Of a DNA stretch of 64,000 bases, positions 8,962 to 23,019 are shown in pieces. The stretch is taken from assembly GCF_900458815.1 (NCBI RefSeq), contig NZ_UHDZ01000001.1:744001-808000 (forward strand). Reading direction: 5' to 3'. A model generated the notes under the pieces. The model saw nothing but the letters and a program-made list of their open reading frames with translations. It had not been told where the DNA came from and made no database searches. Every line of letters begins with the position of its first letter. Position 1 is the stretch's first letter. Both the position numbers and the translations under genes were made by a program. This DNA is from Staphylococcus saccharolyticus. GTDB lineage: Bacteria; Bacillota; Bacilli; Staphylococcales; Staphylococcaceae.

Positions 8962-8990
8962 TTGACTTTTCTTTTTAAAAAAAGTATAAT
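8962..8990 (+). promoter_or_regulatory. rRNA operon promoter P2
   Basis: TTGACT, 17-base spacer, perfect TATAAT. It lies about 130 bases before the 16S gene, giving the tandem promoter arrangement common for Firmicute rrn operons. The 461-base gap between apbC and the 16S gene otherwise holds the apbC terminator and leader sequence with no ORF. Confidence 0.88.
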
Positions 8991-9117
8991 AAAAAAGATT
9001 GAATTTACAAAGATGAACATTGAAAACTGAATGACAATATGTCAACGTTAATTCCAATAAACAGTAACGAAACGTTACAAACTATTAGTATTTATGAGCT
9101 AATCAAACATCATAATT

Positions 9118-13972
<4,855 letters not shown>

Positions 13973-14038
13973 ATAAAAATGTTTTGCGACACAAAACCTT
14001 ACTTACTATCTAGTTTTGAATGTATAAACATTCACTTG

Positions 14039-14153
14039 TCTGGTGACAATGGCAAGGAGGTCACACCTGTTCCCATGCCGAACACAGAAGTTAAGCTCCT
14101 TAGCGCCGATGGTAGTCGGACTGACGTTCCGCTAGAGTAGGACGTTGCCAGGC
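14039..14153 (+). rRNA. rrf: 5S ribosomal RNA
   Basis: 115 bases from TCTGGTGACAATGGC to GTTGCCAGGC, with the conserved CCGAACACAGAAGTTAAGC loop. The terminal helix TCTGGTGAC/GTTGCCAGG pairs. Confidence 0.97.
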
Positions 14154-14164
14154 AATTCTATTCA

Positions 14165-14239
14165 TCCGCAGTAGCTCAGTGGTAGAGCTATCGGCTGTTA
14201 ACCGATCGGTCGTAGGTTCGAATCCTACCTGCGGAGCCA
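14165..14239 (+). tRNA. trnN: tRNA-Asn (GTT)
   Basis: Cloverleaf with acceptor TCCGCAG/CTGCGGA, anticodon loop CTGTTAA, T loop GTTCGAATC and encoded CCA. Confidence 0.96.
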
Positions 14240-14240
14240 T

Positions 14241-14315
14241 GGCTCCTTGGTCAAGCGGTTAAGACACCGCCCTTTCACGGCGGTAACACGGGTTCGAGTC
14301 CCGTAGGAGTCACCA
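14241..14315 (+). tRNA. trnE: tRNA-Glu (TTC)
   Basis: Acceptor GGCTCCT/AGGAGTC with one G-U pair, anticodon TTC in CTTTCAC, T loop TTCGAGT and encoded CCA. It begins two bases after the preceding tRNA. Confidence 0.96.
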
Positions 14316-14319
14316 TTTT

Positions 14320-14395
14320 GGAGAATTAGCTCAGCTGGGAGAGCATCTGCCTTACAAGCAGAGGGTCGGCGGTTCGAACCCGTCATTCTCCACCA
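14320..14395 (+). tRNA. trnV: tRNA-Val (TAC)
   Basis: Acceptor GGAGAAT/ATTCTCC, anticodon loop CTTACAA and encoded CCA. Confidence 0.96.
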
Positions 14396-14411
14396 TTTAA
14401 ATGAATATTGC

Positions 14412-14495
14412 GGAGGGGTAGCGAAGTGGCTAAACGCGGCGGACTGTAAATCCGCTCCTTCGGGTTCGGCAGTTCGAATCTGCCCCCCTCCACCA
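14412..14495 (+). tRNA. trnY: tRNA-Tyr (GTA)
   Basis: Class II tRNA with a long variable arm. Acceptor GGAGGGG, anticodon loop ACTGTAAAT, encoded CCA. Confidence 0.96.
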
Positions 14496-14501
14496 TGTTA
14501 T

Positions 14502-14576
14502 TGGGCTATAGCCAAGCGGTAAGGCAACGGACTTTGACTCCGTCACGCGCTGGTTCGAATCCAGCTAGCCCAGCCA
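14502..14576 (+). tRNA. trnQ: tRNA-Gln (TTG)
   Basis: Acceptor TGGGCTA/TAGCCCA, anticodon loop CTTTGAC, encoded CCA. Confidence 0.96.
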
Positions 14577-14579
14577 TTA

Positions 14580-14652
14580 GAGCCATTAGCTCAGTTGGTA
14601 GAGCATCTGACTTTTAATCAGAGGGTCAGAGGTTCGAATCCTCTATGGCTCA
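14580..14652 (+). tRNA. trnK: tRNA-Lys (TTT), CCA not encoded
   Basis: Acceptor GAGCCAT/ATGGCTC, anticodon loop CTTTTAA. The discriminator A is followed by CTTTTT, so this last tRNA of the cluster lacks a genomic CCA end, unlike the five before it. It needs CCA addition after transcription. Confidence 0.95.
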
Positions 14653-14658
14653 CTTTTT

Positions 14659-14688
14659 AAAACACCTTCAATAGAGGGTGTTTTTTAT
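14659..14688 (+). terminator. Terminator of the rRNA-tRNA operon
   Basis: AAAACACC and GGTGTTTT form a stem around TTCAATAGAG, ending in a run of six T. It follows tRNA-Lys by seven bases. Confidence 0.88.
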
Positions 14689-14916
14689 TTGTAAATTCAT
14701 ATTTTTTCTTAGTGTTTGGTAATAACAGGTAAACGTACTAAACAATCTTATTTTGATGAATAAAATCTTTAGATTCTATCTTTTAAAATACTCATATTCA
14801 TATGATATCCTTCTTATAAACTAAGTTTTCTTACATTTTACTAATTGTTGTATGACACTATAAATAATGATTGGTATAATAAACAATATGGAAAAATATT
14901 ACCCGGAGGAGATGTT

Positions 14917-15723
14917 ATGGATTTTTCCAACTTTTTTCAAAATCTGAGTACTTTAAAGATTATTACTAGCGTACTCGATCTACTGATTGTTTGGTATGTA
15001 CTTTATCTTCTCATCACAGTATTTAAAGGAACTAAAGCAATACAATTATTAAAAGGAATTGTAGTAATTGTAATTGGCCAGCAAGTCAGTAAAATTCTTA
15101 ATTTGACAGCGACCTCCAAATTGTTTGATATCGTCATTCAATGGGGAGTTTTAGCACTTATTGTTATTTTTCAACCAGAAATTCGGCGAGCATTAGAACA
15201 ATTAGGTAGAGGTAGCTTTTTAAAACGTTATACTAACACTTATAGTCGTGATGAAGAAAAATTGATTCAATCAGTCTCTAAGGCTGTTCAATATATGGCT
15301 AAAAGACGTATTGGTGCATTAATTGTTTTTGAAAAAGAAACAGGACTTCAAGATTACATAGAAACTGGCATACCTATGAATTCAGATATATCTCAAGAAC
15401 TATTGACTAACGTTTTTATTCCTAATACTCCTTTACATGATGGTGCTATGATTATTCAAGGAATTAAAATAGCTGTTGCTGCCAGTTATTTACCACTATC
15501 TGATAGTGTAAAGATTTCTAAAAGTTTAGGAACAAGACATCGAGCAGCAGTAGGTATTTCTGAAGTCTCAGATGCTTTTACAGTCGTGGTTTCAGAAGAA
15601 ACTGGAGATATCTCGGTTACATTTGATGGCAAATTACGTAGAGATATTTCTAATGATGTTTTTGAAGAACTTTTAGCTGAACATTGGTTTGGTGCACACT
15701 TTCAAAAGAAAGGTGTGAAATAA
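14917..15723 (+). CDS. dacA: Diadenylate cyclase DacA (CdaA)
   Basis: A 268-residue membrane-anchored enzyme that condenses two ATP to c-di-AMP. Three N-terminal membrane helices (residues about 10-85) precede a DAC domain with the catalytic DGA at 175-177 and RHR at 207-209. The ATG at 14917 has GGAGGAG just upstream and matches the start of S. aureus DacA (269 residues). The open frame extends 24 codons further upstream but without a ribosome site. dacA, cdaR and glmM form the conserved module in which CdaR and GlmM modulate the cyclase and tie c-di-AMP, and so turgor and cell wall control, to wall precursor supply. Confidence 0.96.
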   Translation: MDFSNFFQNLSTLKIITSVLDLLIVWYVLYLLITVFKGTKAIQLLKGIVVIVIGQQVSKILNLTATSKLFDIVIQWGVLALIVIFQPEIRRALEQLGRGSFLKRYTNTYSRDEEKLIQSVSKAVQYMAKRRIGALIVFEKETGLQDYIETGIPMNSDISQELLTNVFIPNTPLHDGAMIIQGIKIAVAASYLPLSDSVKISKSLGTRHRAAVGISEVSDAFTVVVSEETGDISVTFDGKLRRDISNDVFEELLAEHWFGAHFQKKGVK

Positions 15724-15726
15724 AAA

Positions 15727-16659
15727 ATGTTAGAAAGTAAATGGGGATTAAGATTTGTAGCCTTAATCTTAGCAGTATTTTTCTTTTTATCAGTAAATAA
15801 TGTATTTGGAAATATCTTTAATTCAGATGATATATCTCAAAAGTCATCAAAAACTATTCAAGATGTGCCTGTAGAGGTTATTTGTAATCATAAAGATTTT
15901 CATGTCACAAAAGTCCCTGAAAATGTAGATGTTAATTTATCGGGTCCTCAATCAAAATTAATTAAAATTGAAAATACTAAGGATTTAAAAGTGACAGTTG
16001 ATTTATCTGGTAAAAAAGCTGGGGAATATCACAAAAAATTTCAAGTAAAAGGTATCGATAGAGATATTAGTTATAATATTAAACCAAAAAGAGCAGATAT
16101 TAATTTAGAAAAAAAGATAACTAAAAAGATGCATGTACAACCAGATGTTAGTCAAAGCAATATTGATCCAAAATACAAAGTGAGTAAACAAAGTATTTCA
16201 CCTGAAACAGTTAAAGTAACTGGAGGAGAACAGCAACTAAAAAAAATTGCTTACTTAAAAGCAAACTTTAAAAATTCAACTAAAATTACCAAAGATACGA
16301 ATGATGTAGCCGAGGTTAATGCTTTTGATAAAGAGCTTAATAAATTGAATGTTTCAATTAAGCCTAATGAAGTTAATCTTAAAGTTGCAGTAGAATCTTT
16401 TAGCAAAAAAGTAAAAGTACATATAAAAACAATTGGTAAGTTAGCTGATGATAAAGAATTGGATAATATTAAATTAAATGATAAAGAAGTAGAAATTTAT
16501 GGTAGCAGAGATGATTTACAAAATATAAATGAAGTTATAGCAGAGGTAGATTTAGACAAAATTTCTGAATCAACACAGAAAACTGTTTCTTTTGATTTAC
16601 CAAAGAATGTAACGAAAATTGATCCTAAGAAAACTAAAGCTTATATAAATGTTAAATAA
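15727..16659 (+). CDS. cdaR: CdaR (YbbR-domain) regulator of diadenylate cyclase
   Basis: A 310-residue extracytoplasmic protein. A single hydrophobic anchor (residues about 8-29) is followed by repeated YbbR domains, recognisable from the recurring pattern ending in PxxVxVxG (for example residues 158-163). It interacts with DacA through the membrane. Its ATG lies three bases after the dacA stop, so the pair is translationally linked. No cysteine-dependent lipobox is present. Confidence 0.93.
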   Translation: MLESKWGLRFVALILAVFFFLSVNNVFGNIFNSDDISQKSSKTIQDVPVEVICNHKDFHVTKVPENVDVNLSGPQSKLIKIENTKDLKVTVDLSGKKAGEYHKKFQVKGIDRDISYNIKPKRADINLEKKITKKMHVQPDVSQSNIDPKYKVSKQSISPETVKVTGGEQQLKKIAYLKANFKNSTKITKDTNDVAEVNAFDKELNKLNVSIKPNEVNLKVAVESFSKKVKVHIKTIGKLADDKELDNIKLNDKEVEIYGSRDDLQNINEVIAEVDLDKISESTQKTVSFDLPKNVTKIDPKKTKAYINVK

Positions 16660-16692
16660 TTAAAAGATATAAAAAAAAGGAGAGTTTAGGAA

Positions 16693-18045
16693 ATGGGAAA
16701 ATATTTTGGTACTGATGGCGTTCGTGGCGTAGCCAATCAAGAACTGACACCTGAATTAGCTTTTAAGTTAGGTAGATACGGAGGCTATGTTTTAGCACAT
16801 AATAAAGGGGAGAATCATCCGAGAGTGTTAGTAGGTAGAGATACTAGAGTTTCTGGTGAAATGTTGGAATCGGCATTAATCGGTGGTTTGATTTCAATTG
16901 GAGCTGAAGTTATGCGTTTAGGTGTTATTTCAACTCCAGGTGTAGCTTATTTAGCTAAAGAAATGGAAGCTGCTTTAGGTGTTATGATTTCAGCATCACA
17001 CAATCCAGTAGCTGATAATGGTATTAAATTCTTTGGTTCTGATGGTTTTAAATTATCTGATAATCAAGAAAATGAAATTGAAGAATTATTGGTCCAAGAA
17101 AATCCTGATTTACCACGTCCAGTTGGCGAAGATATCGTACATTACTCGGACTATTTTGAAGGTGCTCAAAAATATTTAAGTTACTTAAAATCTACTGTAG
17201 ATGTTAATTTAGAGGGGCTAAAAATTGTTTTAGATGGTGCAAATGGTTCAACATCTTCACTCGCACCATTTTTATTCGGTGATTTAGAGGCAGATACTGA
17301 AACGATAGGGTGTAGTCCAGATGGTTATAATATTAATGAACAATGTGGTTCTACGCATCCTGAGAAATTAGCTGAAACAGTATTAGAAACTGAAAGTGAT
17401 TTTGGTCTAGCTTTTGATGGTGATGGAGATAGAATTATTGCTGTTGATGAAAAGGGCCAAATTGTTGATGGCGATCAAATTATGTTTATCATTGGACAAG
17501 AAATGCATAAAAATCATGAATTAAACGATAACATGATTGTTTCTACTGTGATGAGTAACCTTGGGTTTTATAAAGCATTAGAAAATGAAGGTATTCAATC
17601 AAATAAAACAAAAGTTGGAGACCGCTATGTTGTAGAGGAAATGAGAAGAGGTAACTACAATCTTGGTGGTGAACAATCAGGACATATTGTTTTAATGGAT
17701 TATAATACTACTGGGGATGGACTTTTAACAGGAGTTCAACTTGCTTCTGTCATTAAAATGAGTGGTAAGCCGTTAAGTGAACTGGCATCTCAAATGAAAA
17801 AATATCCTCAAGCACTTATAAATGTAAGAGTAACTGATAAATATCGTGTTGAAGAAAACATCGACGTACAAGAAGTAATGACAAAAGTCGAAACTAAAAT
17901 GAATGGTGAAGGTAGAATACTTGTACGTCCTTCAGGTACTGAACCATTAGTTCGAGTAATGGTTGAAGCATCTACCGATGAAGATGCTAAACAATTTGCT
18001 CAAGATATTGCAGATGTTGTTGAAGAAAAAATGGGATTAGATTAA
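16693..18045 (+). CDS. glmM: Phosphoglucosamine mutase GlmM
   Basis: A 450-residue cytoplasmic enzyme that converts glucosamine 6-phosphate to glucosamine 1-phosphate for UDP-GlcNAc synthesis. The phosphoserine loop reads ISASHNP (about residues 98-104), the metal loop DGDGDR (about 240-245), the sugar loop GGEQSGH (about 326-332) and the phosphate loop RPSGTEP (about 416-422). It is the third gene of the dacA-cdaR-glmM unit; AAGGAGA lies upstream. In S. aureus fmtB and the mannitol genes separate glmM from glmS, whereas here glmS is next. Confidence 0.97.
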   Translation: MGKYFGTDGVRGVANQELTPELAFKLGRYGGYVLAHNKGENHPRVLVGRDTRVSGEMLESALIGGLISIGAEVMRLGVISTPGVAYLAKEMEAALGVMISASHNPVADNGIKFFGSDGFKLSDNQENEIEELLVQENPDLPRPVGEDIVHYSDYFEGAQKYLSYLKSTVDVNLEGLKIVLDGANGSTSSLAPFLFGDLEADTETIGCSPDGYNINEQCGSTHPEKLAETVLETESDFGLAFDGDGDRIIAVDEKGQIVDGDQIMFIIGQEMHKNHELNDNMIVSTVMSNLGFYKALENEGIQSNKTKVGDRYVVEEMRRGNYNLGGEQSGHIVLMDYNTTGDGLLTGVQLASVIKMSGKPLSELASQMKKYPQALINVRVTDKYRVEENIDVQEVMTKVETKMNGEGRILVRPSGTEPLVRVMVEASTDEDAKQFAQDIADVVEEKMGLD

Positions 18046-18072
18046 TAAGATTTAAGTAGCTATTTCAAAAAT

Positions 18073-18110
18073 ACCAAACCTAGTGAGATAACTCATTAGG
18101 TTGGTTTTTT
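18073..18110 (+). terminator. Rho-independent terminator after glmM
   Basis: ACCAAACCTAGTGAG pairs with CTCATTAGGTTGGT across a four-base loop and runs into six T. Confidence 0.9.
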
Positions 18111-18204
18111 GTGCGAGATATTGAATTAGATATCATTTTAAAATGTACGTAAATATCAAAAAAATAACTTTTTTAAATTATTTTATAAAGCACTGTTAAA
18201 TCAT

Positions 18205-18234
18205 TTGCAAATTAAAACAATGTCAGTGTACAAT
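18205..18234 (+). promoter_or_regulatory. Probable glmS promoter
   Basis: TTGCAA, 18-base spacer, TACAAT. It ends about 45 bases before the ribozyme cleavage site, as expected for a leader that carries the ribozyme near its 5' end. Confidence 0.6.
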
Positions 18235-18278
18235 GATTATTAATGGAAAGGAGGAAAGTAAAGTTAATTAATAATTAT

Positions 18279-18520
18279 AGCGCCTGTGCAAAGTGTTTAA
18301 GTTATTGTTGACAATTAAGAGTTAAAATAGGAGAACTTTTATAGAGAATGACTTAGCTTTTGTAGACGAGGAGGATAGTGATCGAATAGATCGGCGGATG
18401 CTATCCCGGATGTGGCTCATTCGTTAGCTTATTAAGTAAATCATTAAGGTGACTTAGTGGACAAAGTTAATAAGATCGCTAAATTTAATTATCAATCTGG
18501 GAGACGACAGACAGCGTGTG
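18279..18520 (+). ncRNA. glmS ribozyme-riboswitch
   Basis: This leader element self-cleaves when glucosamine 6-phosphate is bound, which leads to decay of the glmS mRNA. The cleavage site is A18279/G18280 in TATAGCGCC. The invariant core is visible at about 18365-18410: GACGAGG, then a GATAG stem strand, ATCGA and TCGGCGGATGC, then CTATCCCGG closing the pairing. The distal P3-P4 part is long and A/T-rich, with GGGAGACGACAG near its end. The exact 3' boundary is uncertain. It lies about 140 bases before glmS, whose product makes the ligand. Confidence 0.92.
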
Positions 18521-18656
18521 TAAAATTTTGGTGAATTTGCGCGCTTATTTCTTGATGTATTAAATACGTTATATTTATGATAGAAGATTATCAATCTAAA
18601 TTAAGGTAATAAATCATACTGTCTTCGTTATCTCGCATTTTTGGAGGAAATATAAT

Positions 18657-20462
18657 ATGTGTGGAATTGTTGGATACATTGGCTACGATAACGCCAAAGA
18701 ATTATTATTAAAAGGTTTAGAGAAACTAGAGTATCGTGGCTATGACTCTGCAGGTATTGCAGTTGTTAATGAAGATGGAACGAAAGTTTTTAAAGAAAAA
18801 GGTAGAATTTCAAAACTACGTAAAGTAGCTGATAATAGTGATGAAGATGGGACAGTAGGAATTGGACATACACGTTGGGCTACGCATGGTATACCTAATT
18901 ACGAAAATTCACATCCTCATCAATCAACATCTGGACGTTTTACATTAGTGCATAACGGTGTAATTGAGAATTATGAAGAGTTAAAAGAAGAATATTTAAC
19001 AAATGTGTCATTTGTGTCTGATACTGATACTGAAGTCATTGTGCAATTAGTTGAATACTTCTCCAAGCAAGGATTATCTACTGAAGACGCATTTACTAAA
19101 GTATTGACACTGTTACATGGTTCATATGCGTTAGGTTTATTGGATGAACAAGATAAAGATACGATTTATGTTGCAAAAAATAAATCACCGCTACTTGTTG
19201 GTGTGGGTGAAGGATTTAATGTCATTGCATCTGACGCTTTAGCGATGTTACAAGCTACAAATCAATATAAGGAAATCCATGACCATGAAATCGTCATTGT
19301 TAAACGTGATTATGTTGAGATTAAAGATACTGATGGAAATGTACAACAACGTGTCACCTATACTGCTGAAATAGATGCATCAGATGTAGAAAAAGGTGTA
19401 TACGATCATTACATGTTAAAAGAGATTCATGAACAGCCTGCAGTAATGCGTCGTATCATTCAAGAATACCAAGATGAAAAAGGCAATTTAAAAATTGATC
19501 AAGATATTATAAATGATGTTACAGAAGCAGATCGTATCTATATTATTGCAGCAGGTACAAGTTATCATGCAGGTTTAGTGGGTAAAGGGTTTATTGAAAA
19601 ATGGGCTGGAGTTCCAACTGAAGTCCATGTATCTTCAGAATTCGTTTATAATATCCCATTACTATCTGAAAAGCCACTATTTATTTATATTTCACAATCT
19701 GGTGAGACAGCTGATAGCCGTGCAGTATTAGTTGAAACAAATAAATTAGGCCATAAGTCATTAACAATTACTAACGTAGCTGGATCGACTTTATCACGTG
19801 AAGCGGATCATACATTATTGTTGCATGCGGGTCCTGAGATAGCAGTGGCATCTACAAAGGCTTATACGGCTCAAATTGCAGTATTGGCAATCTTATTCCA
19901 AATAGTTGCTAAAAATCATGGTCGTGAAGCTGATATCGACTTATTAAGAGAGCTAGCAAAAGTAACAACTGCAATTGAAACAATTGTTGATGATGCTCCT
20001 GTAATGGAACAAATAGCTGATGATTTCTTAGCAACTACACGCAATGCGTTCTTTATTGGTAGAACAATAGATTATAATGTAAGTTTAGAAGGAGCTTTAA
20101 AACTTAAAGAAATTTCATACATTCAAGCAGAAGGTTTTGCTGGTGGTGAATTGAAACATGGTACAATTGCACTAATTGAAGAGGGGACGCCTGTGATTGG
20201 CTTAGCTACTCAAGAAAATGTTAATCTTTCTATTCGTGGTAATATGAAAGAAGTTGTTGCACGTGGCGCTTATCCTTGTATGATTTCAATGGAAGGGTTA
20301 AATAAAGAAGGAGACACTTACGTGATTCCGCAAGTGCATGAATTGTTAACTCCATTAGTTTCTGTAGTAACAATGCAATTAATTTCATATTATGCAGCAC
20401 TACACAGAGATTTAGATGTAGACAAACCACGTAATTTAGCTAAATCAGTAACAGTAGAATAA
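18657..20462 (+). CDS. glmS: Glutamine--fructose-6-phosphate aminotransferase GlmS
   Basis: A 601-residue enzyme making glucosamine 6-phosphate from fructose 6-phosphate and glutamine, the first committed step to UDP-GlcNAc. The mature N-terminal nucleophile Cys follows Met (MCGIVGY), the glutaminase domain covers about residues 1-240, and two SIS sugar-isomerase domains follow, with SQSGETADS near 346-354. TTGGAGG lies 9 bases upstream. Expression is controlled by the ribozyme in its leader. It is a single-gene unit ending at a hairpin terminator. Confidence 0.98.
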   Translation: MCGIVGYIGYDNAKELLLKGLEKLEYRGYDSAGIAVVNEDGTKVFKEKGRISKLRKVADNSDEDGTVGIGHTRWATHGIPNYENSHPHQSTSGRFTLVHNGVIENYEELKEEYLTNVSFVSDTDTEVIVQLVEYFSKQGLSTEDAFTKVLTLLHGSYALGLLDEQDKDTIYVAKNKSPLLVGVGEGFNVIASDALAMLQATNQYKEIHDHEIVIVKRDYVEIKDTDGNVQQRVTYTAEIDASDVEKGVYDHYMLKEIHEQPAVMRRIIQEYQDEKGNLKIDQDIINDVTEADRIYIIAAGTSYHAGLVGKGFIEKWAGVPTEVHVSSEFVYNIPLLSEKPLFIYISQSGETADSRAVLVETNKLGHKSLTITNVAGSTLSREADHTLLLHAGPEIAVASTKAYTAQIAVLAILFQIVAKNHGREADIDLLRELAKVTTAIETIVDDAPVMEQIADDFLATTRNAFFIGRTIDYNVSLEGALKLKEISYIQAEGFAGGELKHGTIALIEEGTPVIGLATQENVNLSIRGNMKEVVARGAYPCMISMEGLNKEGDTYVIPQVHELLTPLVSVVTMQLISYYAALHRDLDVDKPRNLAKSVTVE

Positions 20463-20791
20463 TTTGAGTAACCACATAAATACTTAATGACTGTCTACAA
20501 AGTTTTAAACTTTGTGGGCAGTTTTTTGTACATATTTTTTAAAAAATATAATCTCGCTTTATAGTTTTAGATTGATATTATTTTGGTAATAGGTAAAAGT
20601 TATACTTCACCATAGGTTTAATATTATATTATCAGCGTTATTTTTAATAATGTTTTTAATCAATAAATAAAAGCAAAGAAGGTATTTATGTAATAAAAAG
20701 AAGTCAGTGCAATGATTAAAGTCATTGCACTTTAGCTTAATCAATGACACAATTTATTTATATCGTTTTTAATTTTTGAACGGAGGATAAT
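20463..20791. other. Intergenic region glmS to HAD phosphatase
   Basis: 329 bases. Besides the glmS terminator there is a second perfect hairpin at 20706-20731: AGTGCAATGA, six-base loop, TCATTGCACT. It has only a short T run and could be a weak terminator or a leader element of the following gene. No ORF was found. Confidence 0.6.
20491..20527 (+). terminator. Rho-independent terminator after glmS
   Basis: CTGTCTACAAAGTTT and AAACTTTGTGGGCAG form a 15-bp stem followed by six T. Confidence 0.92.
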
Positions 20792-21646
20792 ATGAATAAT
20801 ATTAAAGCAATATTTTTAGATATGGATGGAACAATCTTACATGAGAATAATAAGGCCTCAGAATTTACTAAGGAAACTATTGATCAATTAAGAGATAAGG
20901 GTTACAAAGTTTTTTTAGCTACTGGTCGTTCTTATGCTGAAATATATCAACTTGTTCCACAAGGTTTTAAAGTTGATGGGATAGTAAGTTCAAATGGAAC
21001 TACAGGGGAAATTGATGAGGATAACTTATTTAAACATAGTCTATCCTTAAAGCAAGTTAAAAATATTGTCGATTTAGCACAACAACAACACATTTATTAT
21101 GAAGTATTTCCGTTTGGTAGTGGTCGCATTGTTTTAAAAGAAGATGAAGCTTGGATGCGTGAAATGATTTCTACAAAAACACCACCTTATACTGTTAGTC
21201 ATAGTGAGTGGTCATCAAGAAGAGATGCTATGAAAGGTAAAATAAATTGGCTAGACACCTTACCTGATGTAGATTTTTCTAAAATTTATTTGTTTAACCC
21301 TAATTTAGAAAAAATCACTAACTTTAGAGATAATTTAATGCAAAATAAACTACAATTAAGCATCAGTGTTTCTAATTCTTCTCGTTATAACGCTGAAACA
21401 ATGGCTTATCAAACTGATAAGGGTACAGGAATTAAAAAAATGATTGAGCACTTTGGTATTAAACAAGAAGAAACATTAGTTATTGGAGATAGCGATAATG
21501 ATAGAGCAATGTTTGAATTTGGTCACCATACAGTTGCAATGAAAAATGCTAGACAAGAAATTAAAGATATGACAAATGATGTTACAGAATTTACAAACGA
21601 AGAAGATGGGGCAGCTAAATATTTGAAAAAGAATTTTTTTAATTAA
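20792..21646 (+). CDS. Cof-type HAD-IIB family sugar-phosphatase
   Basis: A 284-residue cytoplasmic phosphatase of the haloacid dehalogenase superfamily. Motif I is FLDMDGTI (residues 8-15), motif II is LATGRS (about 43-48), and motif IV is GDSDNDRAM (about 233-241), with a type IIB cap domain between. Substrates in this family are usually phosphosugars or flavin nucleotides; the substrate here is unknown. CGGAGG precedes the ATG. It is convergent with the next gene and shares a bidirectional terminator with it. Confidence 0.88.
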   Translation: MNNIKAIFLDMDGTILHENNKASEFTKETIDQLRDKGYKVFLATGRSYAEIYQLVPQGFKVDGIVSSNGTTGEIDEDNLFKHSLSLKQVKNIVDLAQQQHIYYEVFPFGSGRIVLKEDEAWMREMISTKTPPYTVSHSEWSSRRDAMKGKINWLDTLPDVDFSKIYLFNPNLEKITNFRDNLMQNKLQLSISVSNSSRYNAETMAYQTDKGTGIKKMIEHFGIKQEETLVIGDSDNDRAMFEFGHHTVAMKNARQEIKDMTNDVTEFTNEEDGAAKYLKKNFFN

Positions 21647-21660
21647 ACTCATAACAAAAC

Positions 21661-21697
21661 AAACTCCCAAATGCTTTTATAATGGCTTGGGAGTTTG
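21661..21697. terminator. Bidirectional terminator between convergent genes
   Basis: AAACTCCCAA and TTGGGAGTTT pair across a 16-base loop. A/T runs lie on both sides. Confidence 0.8.
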
Positions 21698-21708
21698 TTA
21701 AGTCTACA

Positions 21709-22887
21709 TTATTTTTTATCAAAATGATCTTTAGCCTGATCTGAGATATTATCTTTGTTGTCATTTAATTTGTCTTGTACATTTTCTTTCACGTCTTCTT
21801 TTTGAGTAGAATGATTCTCGTGTTGATGATCTAATTTTGATTCTGCTTTATCTTTAAGACGATGTTCTTTTTCTTCGTGATGGTTAGCTTTATCTTGAGT
21901 CGTGTCTTTAACCTCATCTTTAGTGTTAGCTAAAGTAACTTCATCTTGATTCTTATTATCTTTACGAGTTTGTTTAGTCGATTTATTAAGACGTTTACCA
22001 CGTTTAATAAAGTAGTTAATAATTCCCATAATTAAAACATAGTAAATAAATAATTTTAGGATGATTATAATAACAAAAGTTGTAATTACAATGATGTTAG
22101 CAGCATTTTGAGAAATACTACTTGTAAGTAGTCTGACTAAAGTTAATAAAGGTTGGCTAAAAATGATGGCAATAAGGTTTATAAGTAATACACCAATATA
22201 GAATTTAAACCATGTTTTATTACCATTTTTAATACCTTTAAATCTTTCTATAAAATTCTTAAAAGGTTTGTGAGTAGGATTTTCATTATAGGCTACTGTA
22301 TAGTTAATCATAAAGATGAAGAATAACCAATATACAAATGATAGTATAAATGATGTTATGATGTATAAAATAATTTGGACCGTTAATAAAATTCCCATTG
22401 CATTACTACCGTTACTTGCTACGTGTTGTAGCGAACTAAATAATGATGTTATTGCTAAATTAAATAAATAGTTTAAAAGCGCAATAATAACATACATGAT
22501 GATTAATAGTGCAATAGAAATTAAAGCAAGTAACAATGATTTGGCATAGTTACCTTTTTTAAAAGCCACAAATAAATCGCTAAAGTTAACTTTCTCTTTT
22601 TTAATAGCCTTTTGAATTACATTTGTAGCTCCAGCGATTAATTGATAACCTGCAAAGATAAATAGTAATGCTAAAATAACAATAATACCAATAATAGGAA
22701 TTAATAATCTTTGAACAGGTTGACCAAATTGCGCTAACATTTGCATTTGCATGTATTGGCGTATTATTAATGCCGTTGCAAATCTAGTTACAACAAAACA
22801 TATTACAAAACTAATTAATGTATATAATATGATTTTAAGATTTTGCGGTTTAGCATTTTGAAATCCAGATTTATAATATCTAAACAA
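21709..22887 (-). CDS. Membrane protein with long charged C-terminal tail, unknown function
   Basis: A 392-residue protein I do not recognise at family level. About six hydrophobic segments fill residues 15-285. The final hundred residues (about 290-392) are a cytoplasm-type tail of K, D, E, H, Q and N with no hydrophobic clusters, probably disordered or helical. An SFVYWLFFIFMINYTVAY segment (about 190-207) and an alanine/glycine-containing pattern suggest a DUF975-like or glycerophosphoryl-type membrane domain, but this is a guess. AAGGAG lies upstream of the ATG on the minus strand. It stands alone between the HAD gene (convergent) and the phosphoesterase gene (divergent). Confidence 0.75.
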   Translation of the reverse strand: MFRYYKSGFQNAKPQNLKIILYTLISFVICFVVTRFATALIIRQYMQMQMLAQFGQPVQRLLIPIIGIIVILALLFIFAGYQLIAGATNVIQKAIKKEKVNFSDLFVAFKKGNYAKSLLLALISIALLIIMYVIIALLNYLFNLAITSLFSSLQHVASNGSNAMGILLTVQIILYIITSFILSFVYWLFFIFMINYTVAYNENPTHKPFKNFIERFKGIKNGNKTWFKFYIGVLLINLIAIIFSQPLLTLVRLLTSSISQNAANIIVITTFVIIIILKLFIYYVLIMGIINYFIKRGKRLNKSTKQTRKDNKNQDEVTLANTKDEVKDTTQDKANHHEEKEHRLKDKAESKLDHQHENHSTQKEDVKENVQDKLNDNKDNISDQAKDHFDKK

Positions 22888-23019
22888 AATTTAAGCACTC
22901 CTTTACCGTAATATAAATACAATATCAGAAATCTAATTGTTTTTAAATTAATATCTAACATAAAAGGGTATAGAATGTTAAAATGTGCTAATAAACTTAC
23001 TTTGAAAGGAGATATCATA

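Noticed and set aside
14845..14916. Longer N-terminus of DacA
   Set aside because: The upstream ATG-like codon lacks a Shine-Dalgarno sequence, and the S. aureus protein starts at the ATG after GGAGGAG (14917).
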